Positions 1-8,863 of a stretch of 64,000 bases of DNA are shown one piece after another (position 1 is the stretch's first letter; the number at the start of each line of letters is the position of its first letter). The stretch is from contig NZ_JAPDOE010000002.1 in NCBI RefSeq assembly GCF_026013365.1, forward strand, positions 992,001 through 1,056,000, given 5' to 3'. The DNA comes from Paenibacillus sp. LS1 (GTDB lineage Bacteria; Bacillota; Bacilli; Paenibacillales; Paenibacillaceae). The notes under the pieces are model-generated. The model saw only the letters and a program-made list of their open reading frames with translations, searched no databases and was not told the origin of the DNA. Position numbers and translations under genes: made by a program.

Positions 1-67
1 TGCATGCGCACATTGTTTAGATATACACCTATTCGACAATTGGGACAAGAATTTGTACCGATAAAAA

Positions 68-87
68 AAGCCTCTAAATAGAGACTT
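68..87 (-). terminator. Rho-independent terminator, minus direction
   Basis: An 8-bp stem (AAGTCTCT/AGAGGCTT read on the minus strand, with one G-T pair) and a 4-nt loop are followed on the minus strand by seven T. It would end minus-strand transcripts coming from the decayed DNA to its right. No intact gene now feeds it. Confidence 0.6.
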
Positions 88-89
88 CG

Positions 90-242
90 AATGGGACTAT
101 CTTCTTGTCCCTCTAGTATGAAAAAGCATTTTTCGCCTATGGGCTATACGGATGGATCGATGAATGGATTGGACAATGAAAAAGACGGTTTAAGCTGTGG
201 CCGTTTCCCGGTACTGAACAGGGAACGGTCGTTTAGTCTTTT
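90..242. other. Non-coding stretch with a hairpin
   Basis: I see no gene here. There is an inverted repeat around 203-229 (CCGTTTCCC against GGGAACGG), followed on the plus strand by a T-rich tail and on the minus strand by GTCTTTTTC. It could act as a weak bidirectional terminator beside the transposase remnant. Confidence 0.35.
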
Positions 243-636
243 CTAGAATCGGTTCTGGTAGGCAATTCCCACTACAATCTGAAATTTGGTAGCTTTACTC
301 GTCACTCCTTGTGTAGATGTGCATACTGCTTTTTTTGAAATATTCAATCTCGCTCGCAAGTGAGCCATTTCTTCTTCCGTACTAGAGAACTTCGTTTTAG
401 GGCGTCCCTCGTTTAGATGCTGCAGATTCTGAACTCATTCCGCATTTCTTTTTCGCAGCCCGTACTTGTACCTGAGATTTATTTTTATTATTCAAACGTT
501 TCGTGAATTCACTATGCTCATGTGTTCTTCGTTGACTATCCGGGCCCCCTCCAATTTTAATTCTGAGGAGTATTGCCGAAAAGTTTGTCCAACTTAAACT
601 ATGAAAAATCCCCTCCATAAGCAAGATTAAGTCCAT
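243..636 (-). pseudogene. IS3-family transposase OrfA remnant (frameshifted)
   Basis: This is a broken transposase reading on the minus strand. One frame (636 to 397) contains NKSQVQ and AAKKKCGM. After a frameshift near 410-430 another frame continues with QHLNEGRPKTKFSSTEEEM and AHLRARL, ending at a TAG at 243-245. The order (SQVQ.W...Y..YG, then EGRPK, then an acidic E-E-E-hxxLRAxxxxLKK helix) is that of the helix-turn-helix and leucine-zipper part of IS3-family OrfA (IS150 type). The aromatic and tryptophan positions of the family are partly lost and no OrfB with a DDE triad follows, so the element cannot be active. Identification rests on motif memory, not a search. Confidence 0.6.
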
Positions 637-761
637 CTTGAGAGATGTCTTTTCTCTGGTCTACTAAAAGGGAATATACCAAAAACGGTGGCTTATAATT
701 TAACATTTTAACTGCTATCGCTTGTGCTGGTTGTACTAATATCTATGGTTGCACTACTCAT

Positions 762-850
762 TAGTTGAACAAAAACAGCCGATCAATTTTTTTGATCGAC
801 TGCTTTCAACTGTCTATATTAAGCTGAAATTCTCCGTTGGTTTAATGAGA
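762..850. repeat. Degenerate repeat, copy 1 (left of ger operon)
   Basis: The stretch starts TTGAACAAAAACAGCC, has a short palindrome CGATCAA-ttttt-TTGATCG (780-798), and continues to CTGAAATTCTC about 45 nt later. A second, more decayed copy lies at about 6014-6105. Both look like the hairpin-bearing part of one insertion-sequence family; no intact terminal repeats or target duplications are visible. Confidence 0.4.
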
Positions 851-1142
851 TCAATCCAAAGAGACGTCCAGACCTCTGATTAAAGACTTTATGATTAAGC
901 ATAAAACCCCATCTTTTGATATTCAAATTCTGAATGAACGTCAACGACCGTTTGAATTCCCCCTTTCGAAAACTGAAGAAGTATCTTTTATTTATCAGTT
1001 GCTAACTTGTCTTTCTGACAATTCGCAAAATTACTTCATCCTGTTTAAGGACATTCTTCAAAATTCAATTAAAGCATACGACGATTCAATCCCGGTCACG
1101 TCTTTTGTTTAGCAGGAACATACGTTCACTTCTGTTTGTTTA
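851..1142. other. No supported gene
   Basis: A plus-strand open frame of 73 codons (891-1112) is present, but it has no convincing ribosome site, resembles nothing I know and sits inside decayed DNA. I do not call it. Confidence 0.4.
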
Positions 1143-1400
1143 CTATTTCTTCAAATGGTACGGGACTGTCGTAATATTTACATTCCTACGGTAAAGCAGA
1201 TTAGCGTTGATTAACTGGCTAGATTGGTTGTTTTGAATGTTATACCACATTTTTCCAATAAATTGAGGGATAATAATCGTCACCTGATAATCAGATCCAT
1301 CCGCTTTACGTCAATGCATTAAGTTAAAGAGAATAGAATACTGCGATAAGGAGAATATAGGATTCCGTTAGCCACACCAATCCTTAAACAAACTTCTGTT
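1143..1400 (-). pseudogene. APC-type permease C-terminal remnant
   Basis: Two overlapping minus-strand frames read like the cytoplasmic C-terminus of large APC-superfamily permeases (KimA/YdaO type). The upstream frame has ILYSPYRSILFSL. After a frameshift near 1312 the other frame reads DGSDYQVTIIIPQFI, then NNQSSQLINANLLYR, then ITTVPYHLKK and a TAG at 1143-1145. The family pattern (PYRSI, QVTVIIPEFIPKK, HNQ, ITTVPYHLK) is matched closely enough to call a relic. All membrane segments are missing, so it is non-functional. Its presence shows that the DNA left of the ger operon is decaying chromosome or old transferred DNA. Confidence 0.55.
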
Positions 1401-1629
1401 TGCGCATTTATATGTATTATTTCCCAATCAAGAAAAACAAAAACAGCTTATTATTTAACATATAATTGTTAATCATTAGATATACGAACCTAAAACCTAC
1501 AATTTTTGACTTAGCACTGACCTATCAATGAATTTGCACCTAGGAAATCAATCCATATAATGCGAGGTCCAGCAGAACTTCAACGATTTCCTCCCTGCTC
1601 GTATATAAAAAAATCCATCTTAAAAAAAT
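1401..1629. other. Upstream region of the ger operon
   Basis: This AT-rich stretch holds no recognisable gene. It must contain the ger promoter, expected to be forespore-specific sigma-G, but I could not pick a confident -10/-35 pair by eye. Confidence 0.3.
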
Positions 1630-3240
1630 ATGTATCACATTTCATCGAAAAAGGTGAGTTATTTGTTTAAGAAGCTACGGAGAATTAAGCTCTCCACCAT
1701 AAATAAAGCAAGAAATACGATTCCACCTTTTACAGCCAAGACCTCTATTCTTCCAAATATAACCCTGCAACTGGCACGGATTCAGGAACGATTTGGTGAA
1801 AGCTCAGATTTAATCGTACAAAAACTGGACTATGTTGACGACGATTCATTTTACATTGGAATCTGTTATTTGGAGGGTTTAACGGATCAACAAGCGCTAC
1901 ATCAGGAAATAATGAACATTAAAGTAGTCACCTCAAAGTTAGAGGAACATGCGTATATCAGTGAGCCAAAAATTTTATTAGAGGCAACTAATGGTCAAAT
2001 TACCTCGGTTGTCGAAGAAGAAATACTAATTAATTATTTGTTCGAAGGATCTGTTGCTATTTTAATTAATGGTATGACAGAAGCCTTTACAGTACCAGTA
2101 CCCGGGGGTGAACGTAGATCTATCCAGGAACCGACATCCCAAACAGTCATTCGCGGCCCAAAAGAAGGATTCGTGGAGGACATATCGACAAACATAGCGC
2201 TTGTCAGGCGTAAAATCAAATCTCCTGACTTACATGTAAAAACGCTCTCAGTTGGAAGATACACTCAAACCAAAGTATCAATTCTATATATGAAAGGCAT
2301 TGCTGAACCCTATGTTGTTTCAGAGATTCTTCAACGAATTCAATCAATTGACACCGATAGTATTCTGGAGAGTGGCTATATTGAAGAATTTATCCAGGAC
2401 GGGATATTAACTCCCTTTCCGACTATGTTAAATACGGAACGTCCGGATGCGATAGCTGGAGGCTTGCTTGAAGGACTTGTAGCTATCATTGTGGATGGTA
2501 CTCCGTTTGTCCTTATGGCTCCGGTTACCTTCTCAAGATTTTTAACATCCAGTGAAGATTATTATCAGAGATATGATATATCGTCATTTCTACGTTTAGT
2601 CAGATTGGCGTCATTTTTTATTGCTCTATTTCTCCCATCGTTCTTCATTGCGATTACAACGTTTCATGTGGAGATGCTACCTACAACTCTTCTTATTACG
2701 TTGGCCGCTCAACGTGAGGCAACACCGTTTACAACGTTAATTGAAGCTTTTTTGATGGAATTAACATTCGAAGTTATACGGGAAGCTGGTGTACGTATGC
2801 CTCGTGCGATTGGACCCGCCATATCCATTGTCGGAGCTCTGGTTTTGGGTCAAGCCGCCGTTCAAGCTGGACTGGTATCCGCTGCAATGGTCATCGTAGT
2901 TTCCTTTACAGCCATATCTAATTTTGTATTACCCTCCATTAACATGTCTTCGGCCACACGTTTACTTAGGTTTTTCTTAATGATTCTGGCGGGTACCCTT
3001 GGCTTATTTGGAATTCTAATTGGAATTACTGCGATTATCGGTCACTTGGTGTCCCTTCAGTCTTTTGGTGTACCTTATCTGGACCCTACAATAAACAAGA
3101 ATAATCTAAAAGACATCGTCGTTCGTGTACCTTGGTGGAAAATGAAAACACGTCCCACCTTGATTACAGCTCAACGTACCCGGGAAGGAAGCAACTATGC
3201 TGAACAAGCGAAAGATCAAAAGCCAGATCCCTTATCCTAG
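1630..3240 (+). CDS. Spore germination receptor A subunit (GerA/GerKA family)
   Basis: This is the A subunit of a GerA-type nutrient germinant receptor, located in the inner spore membrane. The 536-residue protein has a soluble N-terminal half of about 310 residues and then hydrophobic helices from about residue 320 to 480. Family signatures include PVPGGERRSIQEPTSQTVIRGP and GFVEDISTNIALVRRKI, followed later by the conserved stretch around TLLITLAAQREATPFTTLIE. Length is slightly above the usual 480-520. The ATG at 1630 has almost no Shine-Dalgarno site; a TTG at 1663 follows AAGGTGAG and may be the true start. It is the first gene of a three-gene operon and overlaps the next by 44 nt. The ligand cannot be predicted. 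Confidence 0.93.
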   Translation: MYHISSKKVSYLFKKLRRIKLSTINKARNTIPPFTAKTSILPNITLQLARIQERFGESSDLIVQKLDYVDDDSFYIGICYLEGLTDQQALHQEIMNIKVVTSKLEEHAYISEPKILLEATNGQITSVVEEEILINYLFEGSVAILINGMTEAFTVPVPGGERRSIQEPTSQTVIRGPKEGFVEDISTNIALVRRKIKSPDLHVKTLSVGRYTQTKVSILYMKGIAEPYVVSEILQRIQSIDTDSILESGYIEEFIQDGILTPFPTMLNTERPDAIAGGLLEGLVAIIVDGTPFVLMAPVTFSRFLTSSEDYYQRYDISSFLRLVRLASFFIALFLPSFFIAITTFHVEMLPTTLLITLAAQREATPFTTLIEAFLMELTFEVIREAGVRMPRAIGPAISIVGALVLGQAAVQAGLVSAAMVIVVSFTAISNFVLPSINMSSATRLLRFFLMILAGTLGLFGILIGITAIIGHLVSLQSFGVPYLDPTINKNNLKDIVVRVPWWKMKTRPTLITAQRTREGSNYAEQAKDQKPDPLS

Positions 3241-4474
3241 TAAGGACAGTCTTATTCACAAATCACGTTTCATTGTGATCTTGATGTTGTTCCTTCCATT
3301 ACTGACGAGTTGTTGGGACAAAACAGAATTAAATGAATTAAGGATTACCACTGCAACAGGCATAGATCTCCTGGATAACGGATGGCAGATTTCATTTCAG
3401 ACCATTATCCCTTCTTCCATAGCTTCTAACTCGGGCGGCGGATCTGGCGCTTCAGGGCAACCCGGTGTTCACACATTTGCTGTTCAGGCACCCACAATGG
3501 GGGAAGCCAGAAACTTAAGCCAGTTAGAGTTGTCTCGGAAAATCTTCTTAGGACATAACAAAGTTATTGTGATTGGCAAAAAGGCAGCGGAAGATGGGAT
3601 ACTCCCCATAATCGATGGTTATCTTCGAAATACGGAATCACGTGAAACGGTACTTATGTTAATTGCTGAAGGTACAGCAAATGATCTACTGCGCAAACTA
3701 GTCCCACCTGAGAAATTGCCTGGTAACAGTTACAAAGAATTATTGGACAATGAAAGCCAGATTACGTCCATATTCGCCAAAACTTCTTTATTTGATTTTG
3801 CACTTAAGCTTTTCTCCGACTCGTCAAGCATAGGCGTTCCGGTCATATCTATTTCAGGAGACAAGACGGAAGAAAACGATAAGAAGTTAGAATCAATGGA
3901 TATTTTGAAGGAAACTTCCCCACTTTTGAAGGTAAAGTTAACGAAATTGGCTGTTTTTAAAAAGGATCGGCTTGTCGGATGGCTGAATCGTAAGGAAAGC
4001 CTTGGACTCTCATGGCTCACCAATAAAGTAAATCAAACTGAAGTATCCTTTACATGTCCTGACAGGGACAAGTTGATTAACGCCTTCAGTATCACTTCCT
4101 CCTCTACGAAGTTAAAGCCTGTCAGAGTAGACAGCCATTTCGTAATGACAGGAACGATTGAAGTGGGAGGTATTCTCGAAAATTATAACTGTACAGAGAC
4201 TCTTAACAATACCGAAACCATTGAAAATCTTAACAGGAGTGTTGAGGCTCAAATCTTGAATGACATCCGTATAGCCTGGAGCAAGCTCAAACAGTTAAAT
4301 GCTGATGCAACAGGGTTCTCAGATCAAATTCATCTTACATACCCAAAGGAATGGAAGGCACTTCAACCATCGTGGGAGAAAGAATTTCAAAATATTGAGC
4401 TTCAAATTAAAGTGAAAGTTAATATTAAGCACCCAGGGCTTATTCTCAACACCATCAACCAGCCAAAGCCGTAA
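3197..4474 (+). CDS. Spore germination receptor C subunit, lipoprotein (GerC/GerKC family)
   Basis: This is the C subunit of the germinant receptor, a lipoprotein anchored on the outer face of the inner spore membrane. The 425-residue product begins with a basic stretch, a hydrophobic segment and the lipobox LTSC followed by WDKTELNEL, the hallmark Ger(x)C start. The rest is soluble and ends in the family's conserved C-terminal domain. The ATG at 3197 has a good GGAAGGA site 7 nt upstream and lies inside the 3' end of the A gene (44-nt overlap), indicating translational coupling. The order A-C-B is that of the gerK operon rather than gerA or gerB. Confidence 0.93.
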   Translation: MLNKRKIKSQIPYPSKDSLIHKSRFIVILMLFLPLLTSCWDKTELNELRITTATGIDLLDNGWQISFQTIIPSSIASNSGGGSGASGQPGVHTFAVQAPTMGEARNLSQLELSRKIFLGHNKVIVIGKKAAEDGILPIIDGYLRNTESRETVLMLIAEGTANDLLRKLVPPEKLPGNSYKELLDNESQITSIFAKTSLFDFALKLFSDSSSIGVPVISISGDKTEENDKKLESMDILKETSPLLKVKLTKLAVFKKDRLVGWLNRKESLGLSWLTNKVNQTEVSFTCPDRDKLINAFSITSSSTKLKPVRVDSHFVMTGTIEVGGILENYNCTETLNNTETIENLNRSVEAQILNDIRIAWSKLKQLNADATGFSDQIHLTYPKEWKALQPSWEKEFQNIELQIKVKVNIKHPGLILNTINQPKP

Positions 4475-4492
4475 TAAGGAGAGCGTATCGAC

Positions 4493-5584
4493 ATGACAAC
4501 GAAAACAAGCGCATCACAGATAGGCATCACCCTGTTTTTGTTTCAATTGGGAAGTGCCCCGCTGTATCTGCTTGGCGGAACAGCCAAACAGGATGCCTGG
4601 ATTTCCATAATTCTGGCTGCACTGGCTGGTTTTTTTCTCCTTCTTTTGCATCTCCAGATATTCAAAATGGATGAGAAACAAGATCTATTTGATATATATA
4701 TATCTTCCTTTGGAAAAGTTATCGGAGGAAGCATCGCTTTTTTATACATCGGTTACTTTTTCTATGAATCTATCCGCGTTGTACGTGATTTAGGAGAAAT
4801 TGTAAGTGTTACATTGCTTAATCGAACACCTATTTCAGTTGTTCTGCTTGTAACTTTAACGGTGATTGCTTTTGTAGCTCACTACGGACCAAGAGTCTTT
4901 TTTCGATTCTGTGGTGTATTTTTATACGTGATACTATTTGCGTATTTCACCGTATTTACTTTAATCTGTATATCCGGTTTACCACAACTGTCATTTATGC
5001 TTCCAGTCATGGAGAATGGGTTCAACCCCATTCTCCAAACGGCGTTTCCAGACCTGCTTACCTTCCCTTTTGGACAAACTATATTGTTTCTAACTTTATT
5101 TAAATATGCTACAGACCAAAATAAAATCAAGAAAACTCTGTTATGGAGTTACACACTGGTGTCTATTCTACTACTAATCATTAATCAAGTGGTTCTCCTT
5201 GTTCTGGGTCCACAACTAGCGACTTTAGCCACATACCCTCTATATACCGTTGTACAGCTAATACAAGTAGGGCACGCCGTGGAACGAAGTGATGTTTTTT
5301 TTACACTCATCTTGTTTATTGGATTGTTTATTAAAATAAACCTGTATTACATAACCATAGCGATCGGACTTCAACGGATAACCAAAATCAAATATAAAGT
5401 ATGGATTAATGTTCAGATTGTGCCTGTTTTTCTGATTTCTATTATATTTCCTAACTATATCGATTTCATGTTTGGAAAGCATGTAACCATCATAACGTAT
5501 ATTTTCCTTTTTTTTCAGATCGTTTTTCCAGTGTGTCTCTTTGCTGTAATGTTAGTTCAGAAGAAACGTAACTCGAATTACTAA
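4493..5584 (+). CDS. Spore germination receptor B subunit, permease-like (GerB/GerKB family)
   Basis: This is the integral membrane B subunit of the receptor, related to amino-acid permeases of the APC superfamily and thought to take part in germinant binding. The 363-residue protein has about ten hydrophobic helices and almost no soluble domains, as usual for the family. It starts with an AAGGAGA ribosome site 9 nt ahead of ATG, 18 nt after the C gene. With the two upstream genes it forms a complete receptor operon. All three look intact, although flanked on both sides by decayed DNA, which suggests an accessory receptor. Confidence 0.93.
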   Translation: MTTKTSASQIGITLFLFQLGSAPLYLLGGTAKQDAWISIILAALAGFFLLLLHLQIFKMDEKQDLFDIYISSFGKVIGGSIAFLYIGYFFYESIRVVRDLGEIVSVTLLNRTPISVVLLVTLTVIAFVAHYGPRVFFRFCGVFLYVILFAYFTVFTLICISGLPQLSFMLPVMENGFNPILQTAFPDLLTFPFGQTILFLTLFKYATDQNKIKKTLLWSYTLVSILLLIINQVVLLVLGPQLATLATYPLYTVVQLIQVGHAVERSDVFFTLILFIGLFIKINLYYITIAIGLQRITKIKYKVWINVQIVPVFLISIIFPNYIDFMFGKHVTIITYIFLFFQIVFPVCLFAVMLVQKKRNSNY

Positions 5585-6013
5585 ATCTGCTCGTAGCCAA
5601 CACTCTTCTACCAGGATCATTCGTTACCATGTATCTGTTATGTGTCCCTTTCAAACATCTACTGACATAACTTTATCCACATGGACTGATCCGCCAAATC
5701 ACTTTCAGCACAGTTGGAGCTGTCCTTCCTTAAGTCCCAAAACTAGAGAATGGTGGTGGATAGATACAGACTCTCTGTTGAAATATACACTTTTCAGATA
5801 TTAGGTTATTCGGTTAACTCTGTCTCATCAAACTTACCTTGAATATGGATCTGCCGCGTGATTCCTTCAGGTGATATCATGCGTTCCAGAATCCCTGATC
5901 GTGTGGCTCTTTTTGACACGTTGACTCGAAGCGCCAGACAATCCTCATGTTTATCTCCACTGCATCCAATTTAAAATGCTGAATGGCAGAACCATACACT
6001 AACCTGCCCGTTC
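5585..6013. other. Decayed intergenic DNA
   Basis: There is no intact gene. A minus-strand frame ending at a TAA at 5806-5808 stays open for about 45 codons and looks protein-like (it contains NVSKRATRSGILERM and RQIHIQGKFDETELTE), but I do not recognise it and cannot find a start. It is probably a relic. Confidence 0.35.
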
Positions 6014-6105
6014 TTTTGAACAAAAGCAGCCAAATACTATGGCCGGCTGACTCCTTTGTTTTATTGGGCTATGTTTCCCGTTAACTGAAATTCTCTAAAG
6101 CATTA
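6014..6105. repeat. Degenerate repeat, copy 2 (right of ger operon)
   Basis: This begins TTGAACAAAAGCAGCC, has the partial palindrome CAGCC...GGCTG and ends CTGAAATTCTC. It shares its first block and last block with the copy at 762-850; the middle has diverged. The two copies bracket the ger operon. Confidence 0.4.
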
Positions 6106-6560
6106 TAAAAACTTCGAATAATTGATTATGCTCCATTTAAGTAATATCTGCCGCTAACATAGCTAAAAGATTGCCAATATGGTCCTCTCCGTCGTTCGCC
6201 TCGTAGTTAAGAGCATAGATTTCTCTAGTTGATGCTTTTATCCCCTAGCATGCTCGAATAAGATCTAAATAGTATACCATTGTCGAACAATTGACATGCA
6301 TAAGCATCAAGAAAACGACGAGGATACACATATACCGCAACTTCCGCGAGATGCTAACCGCTTTAATACCCATTTGAGCATAGACGTAGTCATTCGTTTC
6401 ACTGGATTGGTTTCTCTACAAACGAGCTTTACTAGATTCTTCGGGCCAGTCTTAAGACTTTATTCAACCAAACTTTGCACTCCCTGGTGAAATAAAGCGT
6501 TTTTCTCTTTCCCCTTTCCGTTTACAATAACCGAGAGGTGTCAATCCTAAATAAAAAAAG
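6106..6560. other. Decayed intergenic DNA
   Basis: I see no intact gene. A minus-strand frame at about 6155-6240 reads TREIYALNYEANDGEDH and IGNLLAML before a stop, which looks like a fragment of an unknown coding sequence. A plus-strand 64-codon frame at 6296 lacks support. Confidence 0.3.
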
Positions 6561-6561
6561 C

Positions 6562-6587
6562 CAAACAATACGATTAAGTATTGTTTG
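6562..6587 (-). terminator. Terminator of the intact exonuclease gene
   Basis: A perfect 10-bp stem (CAAACAATAC/GTATTGTTTG) with a 6-nt loop is followed on the minus strand by GGC and seven T. It lies 45 nt beyond the stop codon of the exonuclease gene. Confidence 0.85.
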
Positions 6588-6631
6588 CCCCCATATAAGC
6601 TCTAGTTTCCTAAACTTAAGATCGTAAAGAA

Positions 6632-7528
6632 TTAGCTAACATCGAGCAATTTTACAAGACCAGTAAACTCCAACTGATCAAACATTTTAATTGTTTCATC
6701 TCGACGCAACTGCCAAATACATCCTTCAATATCCCATTCGATTGGAACATCTAACCTAATACGAGCTAAATCCCTTGAAAGATGGAGCATATCCAAGTTT
6801 GCTTCTATTTTGCTTCTAACCCCTTGAGGTAATTTATTCAGATTCTCAAGACATCCTTCAACTGTTTTATACTCACTAATCAACTTAAATGCTATCTTCT
6901 CTCCAATACCTCTTACACCAGGATAATTATCCGAGGAATCACCCATAAAAGCTTTTAAATCAATAATCTGTAACGGTGTCAGTTGCTTTATAGCAAAAAG
7001 TGTTTCTGTATCATAAACAGTATAGTTTAATCTGCCTTTATTCATAATTACAACTTTAACTTGCTCCGTAATTAACTGTAGCATGTCGTGATCACCAGTT
7101 AAAATTAATGCTTCAAAATCATCCTGAAGTTGTCTTGTTAGAGTTCCTATGCAATCATCTGCTTCATATCCAATCACACCAACATTCGGTACTCCCATTT
7201 CCGCTACGACTTTTTTAACTAAGTCAAATTGGGGAATAAGTTCAAGCGGGGCCTCCGAACGATTTTTCTTATACAAGCTATAACTCTCGTTGCGAAAAGT
7301 ACTCGCCCCCATGTCCCAACAACAAACTACATGCGTTGGGCTGAACGTACTTATTGCATCGAAAAAGTATTGAATAAAACCGTAAACAGCATTAGTAGGC
7401 ATCCCAGCACTAGTTTTGCGAATGTACCCTGAGTAAGAAGTTGCGAAATATGCTCGAAAAAGAAGTGCCATACCATCCACTATAAGAAACTTTTTTTTGT
7501 CATCAATCATTAAAATTTTCAACCCCAA
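6632..7528 (-). CDS. 5'-3' exonuclease, PolA N-terminal-like (divergent, island copy)
   Basis: This is a stand-alone flap-type 5'-3' exonuclease like the N-terminal domain of DNA polymerase I, acting on 5' flaps, RNA primers or nicks. Metal-binding motifs are all present: LIVDGMALLFRAYF near residue 17, ILTGDHDMLQLI near 145, and GDSSDNYPGVRGIGEKIAFK (the helix-hairpin-helix region) near 200. At 298 residues it is full length. The first ATG gives MGLKILM; the seventh codon (7510) is an equally good start. The gene is AT-rich with codon use unlike the core genes to the right. A truncated homologue with host-like composition lies at 15264-15533, so this copy probably replaced the host gene when the island arrived. 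It has its own terminator. Confidence 0.88.
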   Translation of the reverse strand: MGLKILMIDDKKKFLIVDGMALLFRAYFATSYSGYIRKTSAGMPTNAVYGFIQYFFDAISTFSPTHVVCCWDMGASTFRNESYSLYKKNRSEAPLELIPQFDLVKKVVAEMGVPNVGVIGYEADDCIGTLTRQLQDDFEALILTGDHDMLQLITEQVKVVIMNKGRLNYTVYDTETLFAIKQLTPLQIIDLKAFMGDSSDNYPGVRGIGEKIAFKLISEYKTVEGCLENLNKLPQGVRSKIEANLDMLHLSRDLARIRLDVPIEWDIEGCIWQLRRDETIKMFDQLEFTGLVKLLDVS

Positions 7529-7569
7529 AATAATATAATTTTGTTCAAACTATCTCAACTTCTATAGAT

Positions 7570-8088
7570 ATAATCATACTAACATATAAGGCTCCGGATA
7601 GCCCGTGCTAATATAAACTAAAATTTCTAAGTTCTGACCTATTATCTTCCCAAGCAGAATCTCGTACGTGGCCTTGTGAAATTCATCTTAACACCGAAGC
7701 ATTCCTTGGCCAAATAAATTGGAAATCTGAAGCTTGCTTATCATAGCTCGCAGCCAGTTTTCTCTCTTGTCGACCACCCTCCGCTGATTTAAAATAGTCC
7801 CCAGTATATGTCTTCTTTCAACCACATCACTCTCAATATTTTCCAGAAGAAAATCTCTTACAGCTTCATAAGACCACCTTCCATTAACTCCAACAAATTT
7901 CATTGTCAACTAACATACTTCTATGTTTATTAGCCATTCTACGAACTTGCTCAAGCACAATATTAATATTATATATCAGCAATCCTATCTTTTCTTTACC
8001 AGTTCCGGAAAATCTGATTCATTAATATAAATGCAGGCGATGTGTCGCCTTCACTAAATAGTTCATCCCACTCCTCGATGTCAACCTG
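7570..8088 (-). pseudogene. Unrecognised coding relic
   Basis: Minus-strand fragments in different frames look protein-like but are interrupted. One is near 8000-8080 (DIEEWDELFSEGDTSPAFIL followed by MNQIF). Another is at 7909-7688 (73 codons, including WSYEAVRDFLLENI). A continuation after the stop at 7688 reads HKATYEILLGKII and ISTGYPEP. I do not recognise the family. The stops and frameshifts indicate decay of one or two genes that once lay downstream of the next pseudogene. Confidence 0.4.
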
Positions 8089-8784
8089 CTACCGCTCAAA
8101 GTAGAATTTAGCTTCTGAATTACTCAGTATAGATAGAAAGTTTTTTAAATAATTATGTATTACTTTGGATTTTTTAAGCCCATGTACATCAAAAATTCCT
8201 TGAAGGTTGTCCGACATTATTCCCGTAACCACAAAATCTTTAAGAAAAAAAGGAATCCGTTTATCCAAGTTGATCTGCAGTATATGCATGAACCGTAATT
8301 CATTATCTGTACTTCACTAATTAAAATGACACCCGTATCATGAATGTCTCTTCCCACATTTATGTCAAACAATATAATCAATGTTTCTTTGTTTAAAATC
8401 AAATACTATTTGGATACGAGTCGGATCCGAAGCAAGATCCACATTTTTTTGAGCCGCTGGCTCTTCTTTATGATAGGAGCCTAACACATCTATTCCACAA
8501 AAACGGAGCTCATTGATGTAAGTAAAGTACCAACCTTCCCTCGAGCTGATTACATGGGTATGAATCGTTGTAACCTGTGAAAGACATCCAAAAATTTGAT
8601 CGTTCCTATTTTTGCTTTAGGTATCCTTCATTTATAGCCTTGCCATAGCATGGAATATCTTCATAGTTAAGAAGTGGTATTTTCCCTTGTATGATGTACT
8701 TAAATAACGTCTCTGTTGAATGATTATATTTTTTACCTCATATTCATAATCAACTGCACTAAAATCACTGATGTTTTGCAACAT
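8089..8784 (-). pseudogene. Unrecognised gene broken by several frameshifts
   Basis: A gene of about 230 codons can be traced on the minus strand from an ATG at 8784, with a good AAAGGGA ribosome site, to a TAG at 8089. The pieces join across at least four frame changes: LQNISDFSAVDYEYEVKN; then TLFKYIIQGKIPLLNYEDI; then NDQIFGCLSQVTTIHTHV on through NVDLASDPTRIQIVFDFKQR; then FDINVGRDIHDTGVILISEV; then DNELRFMHILQINLDKRIPF to the end. Each piece has ordinary protein composition, so this is a recently decayed gene rather than random frames. Family unknown. It directly follows the TIR operon (79 bp gap) on the same strand and may once have been its last gene. Confidence 0.6.
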
Positions 8785-8863
8785 TTAAATCCCTTTTTTA
8801 AAAGAGTCTAAACCATTATCTAAAAATTTTATTATTTCATCTATTTATTATTTACAAAATCTA

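Noticed and set aside
33..41. Sequence matching a Spo0A box (TTGTCGAA on the minus strand), and another at 6280-6287
   Set aside because: Both lie in decayed DNA far from any start codon, and a 7-8-nt match is expected by chance in 64 kb.
891..1112. 73-codon plus-strand open frame
   Set aside because: No ribosome site, no recognisable family, sits between relics of other genes.
6296..6490. 64-codon plus-strand open frame between the ger operon and the exonuclease
   Set aside because: No ribosome site and composition unlike protein; surrounding DNA is decayed.
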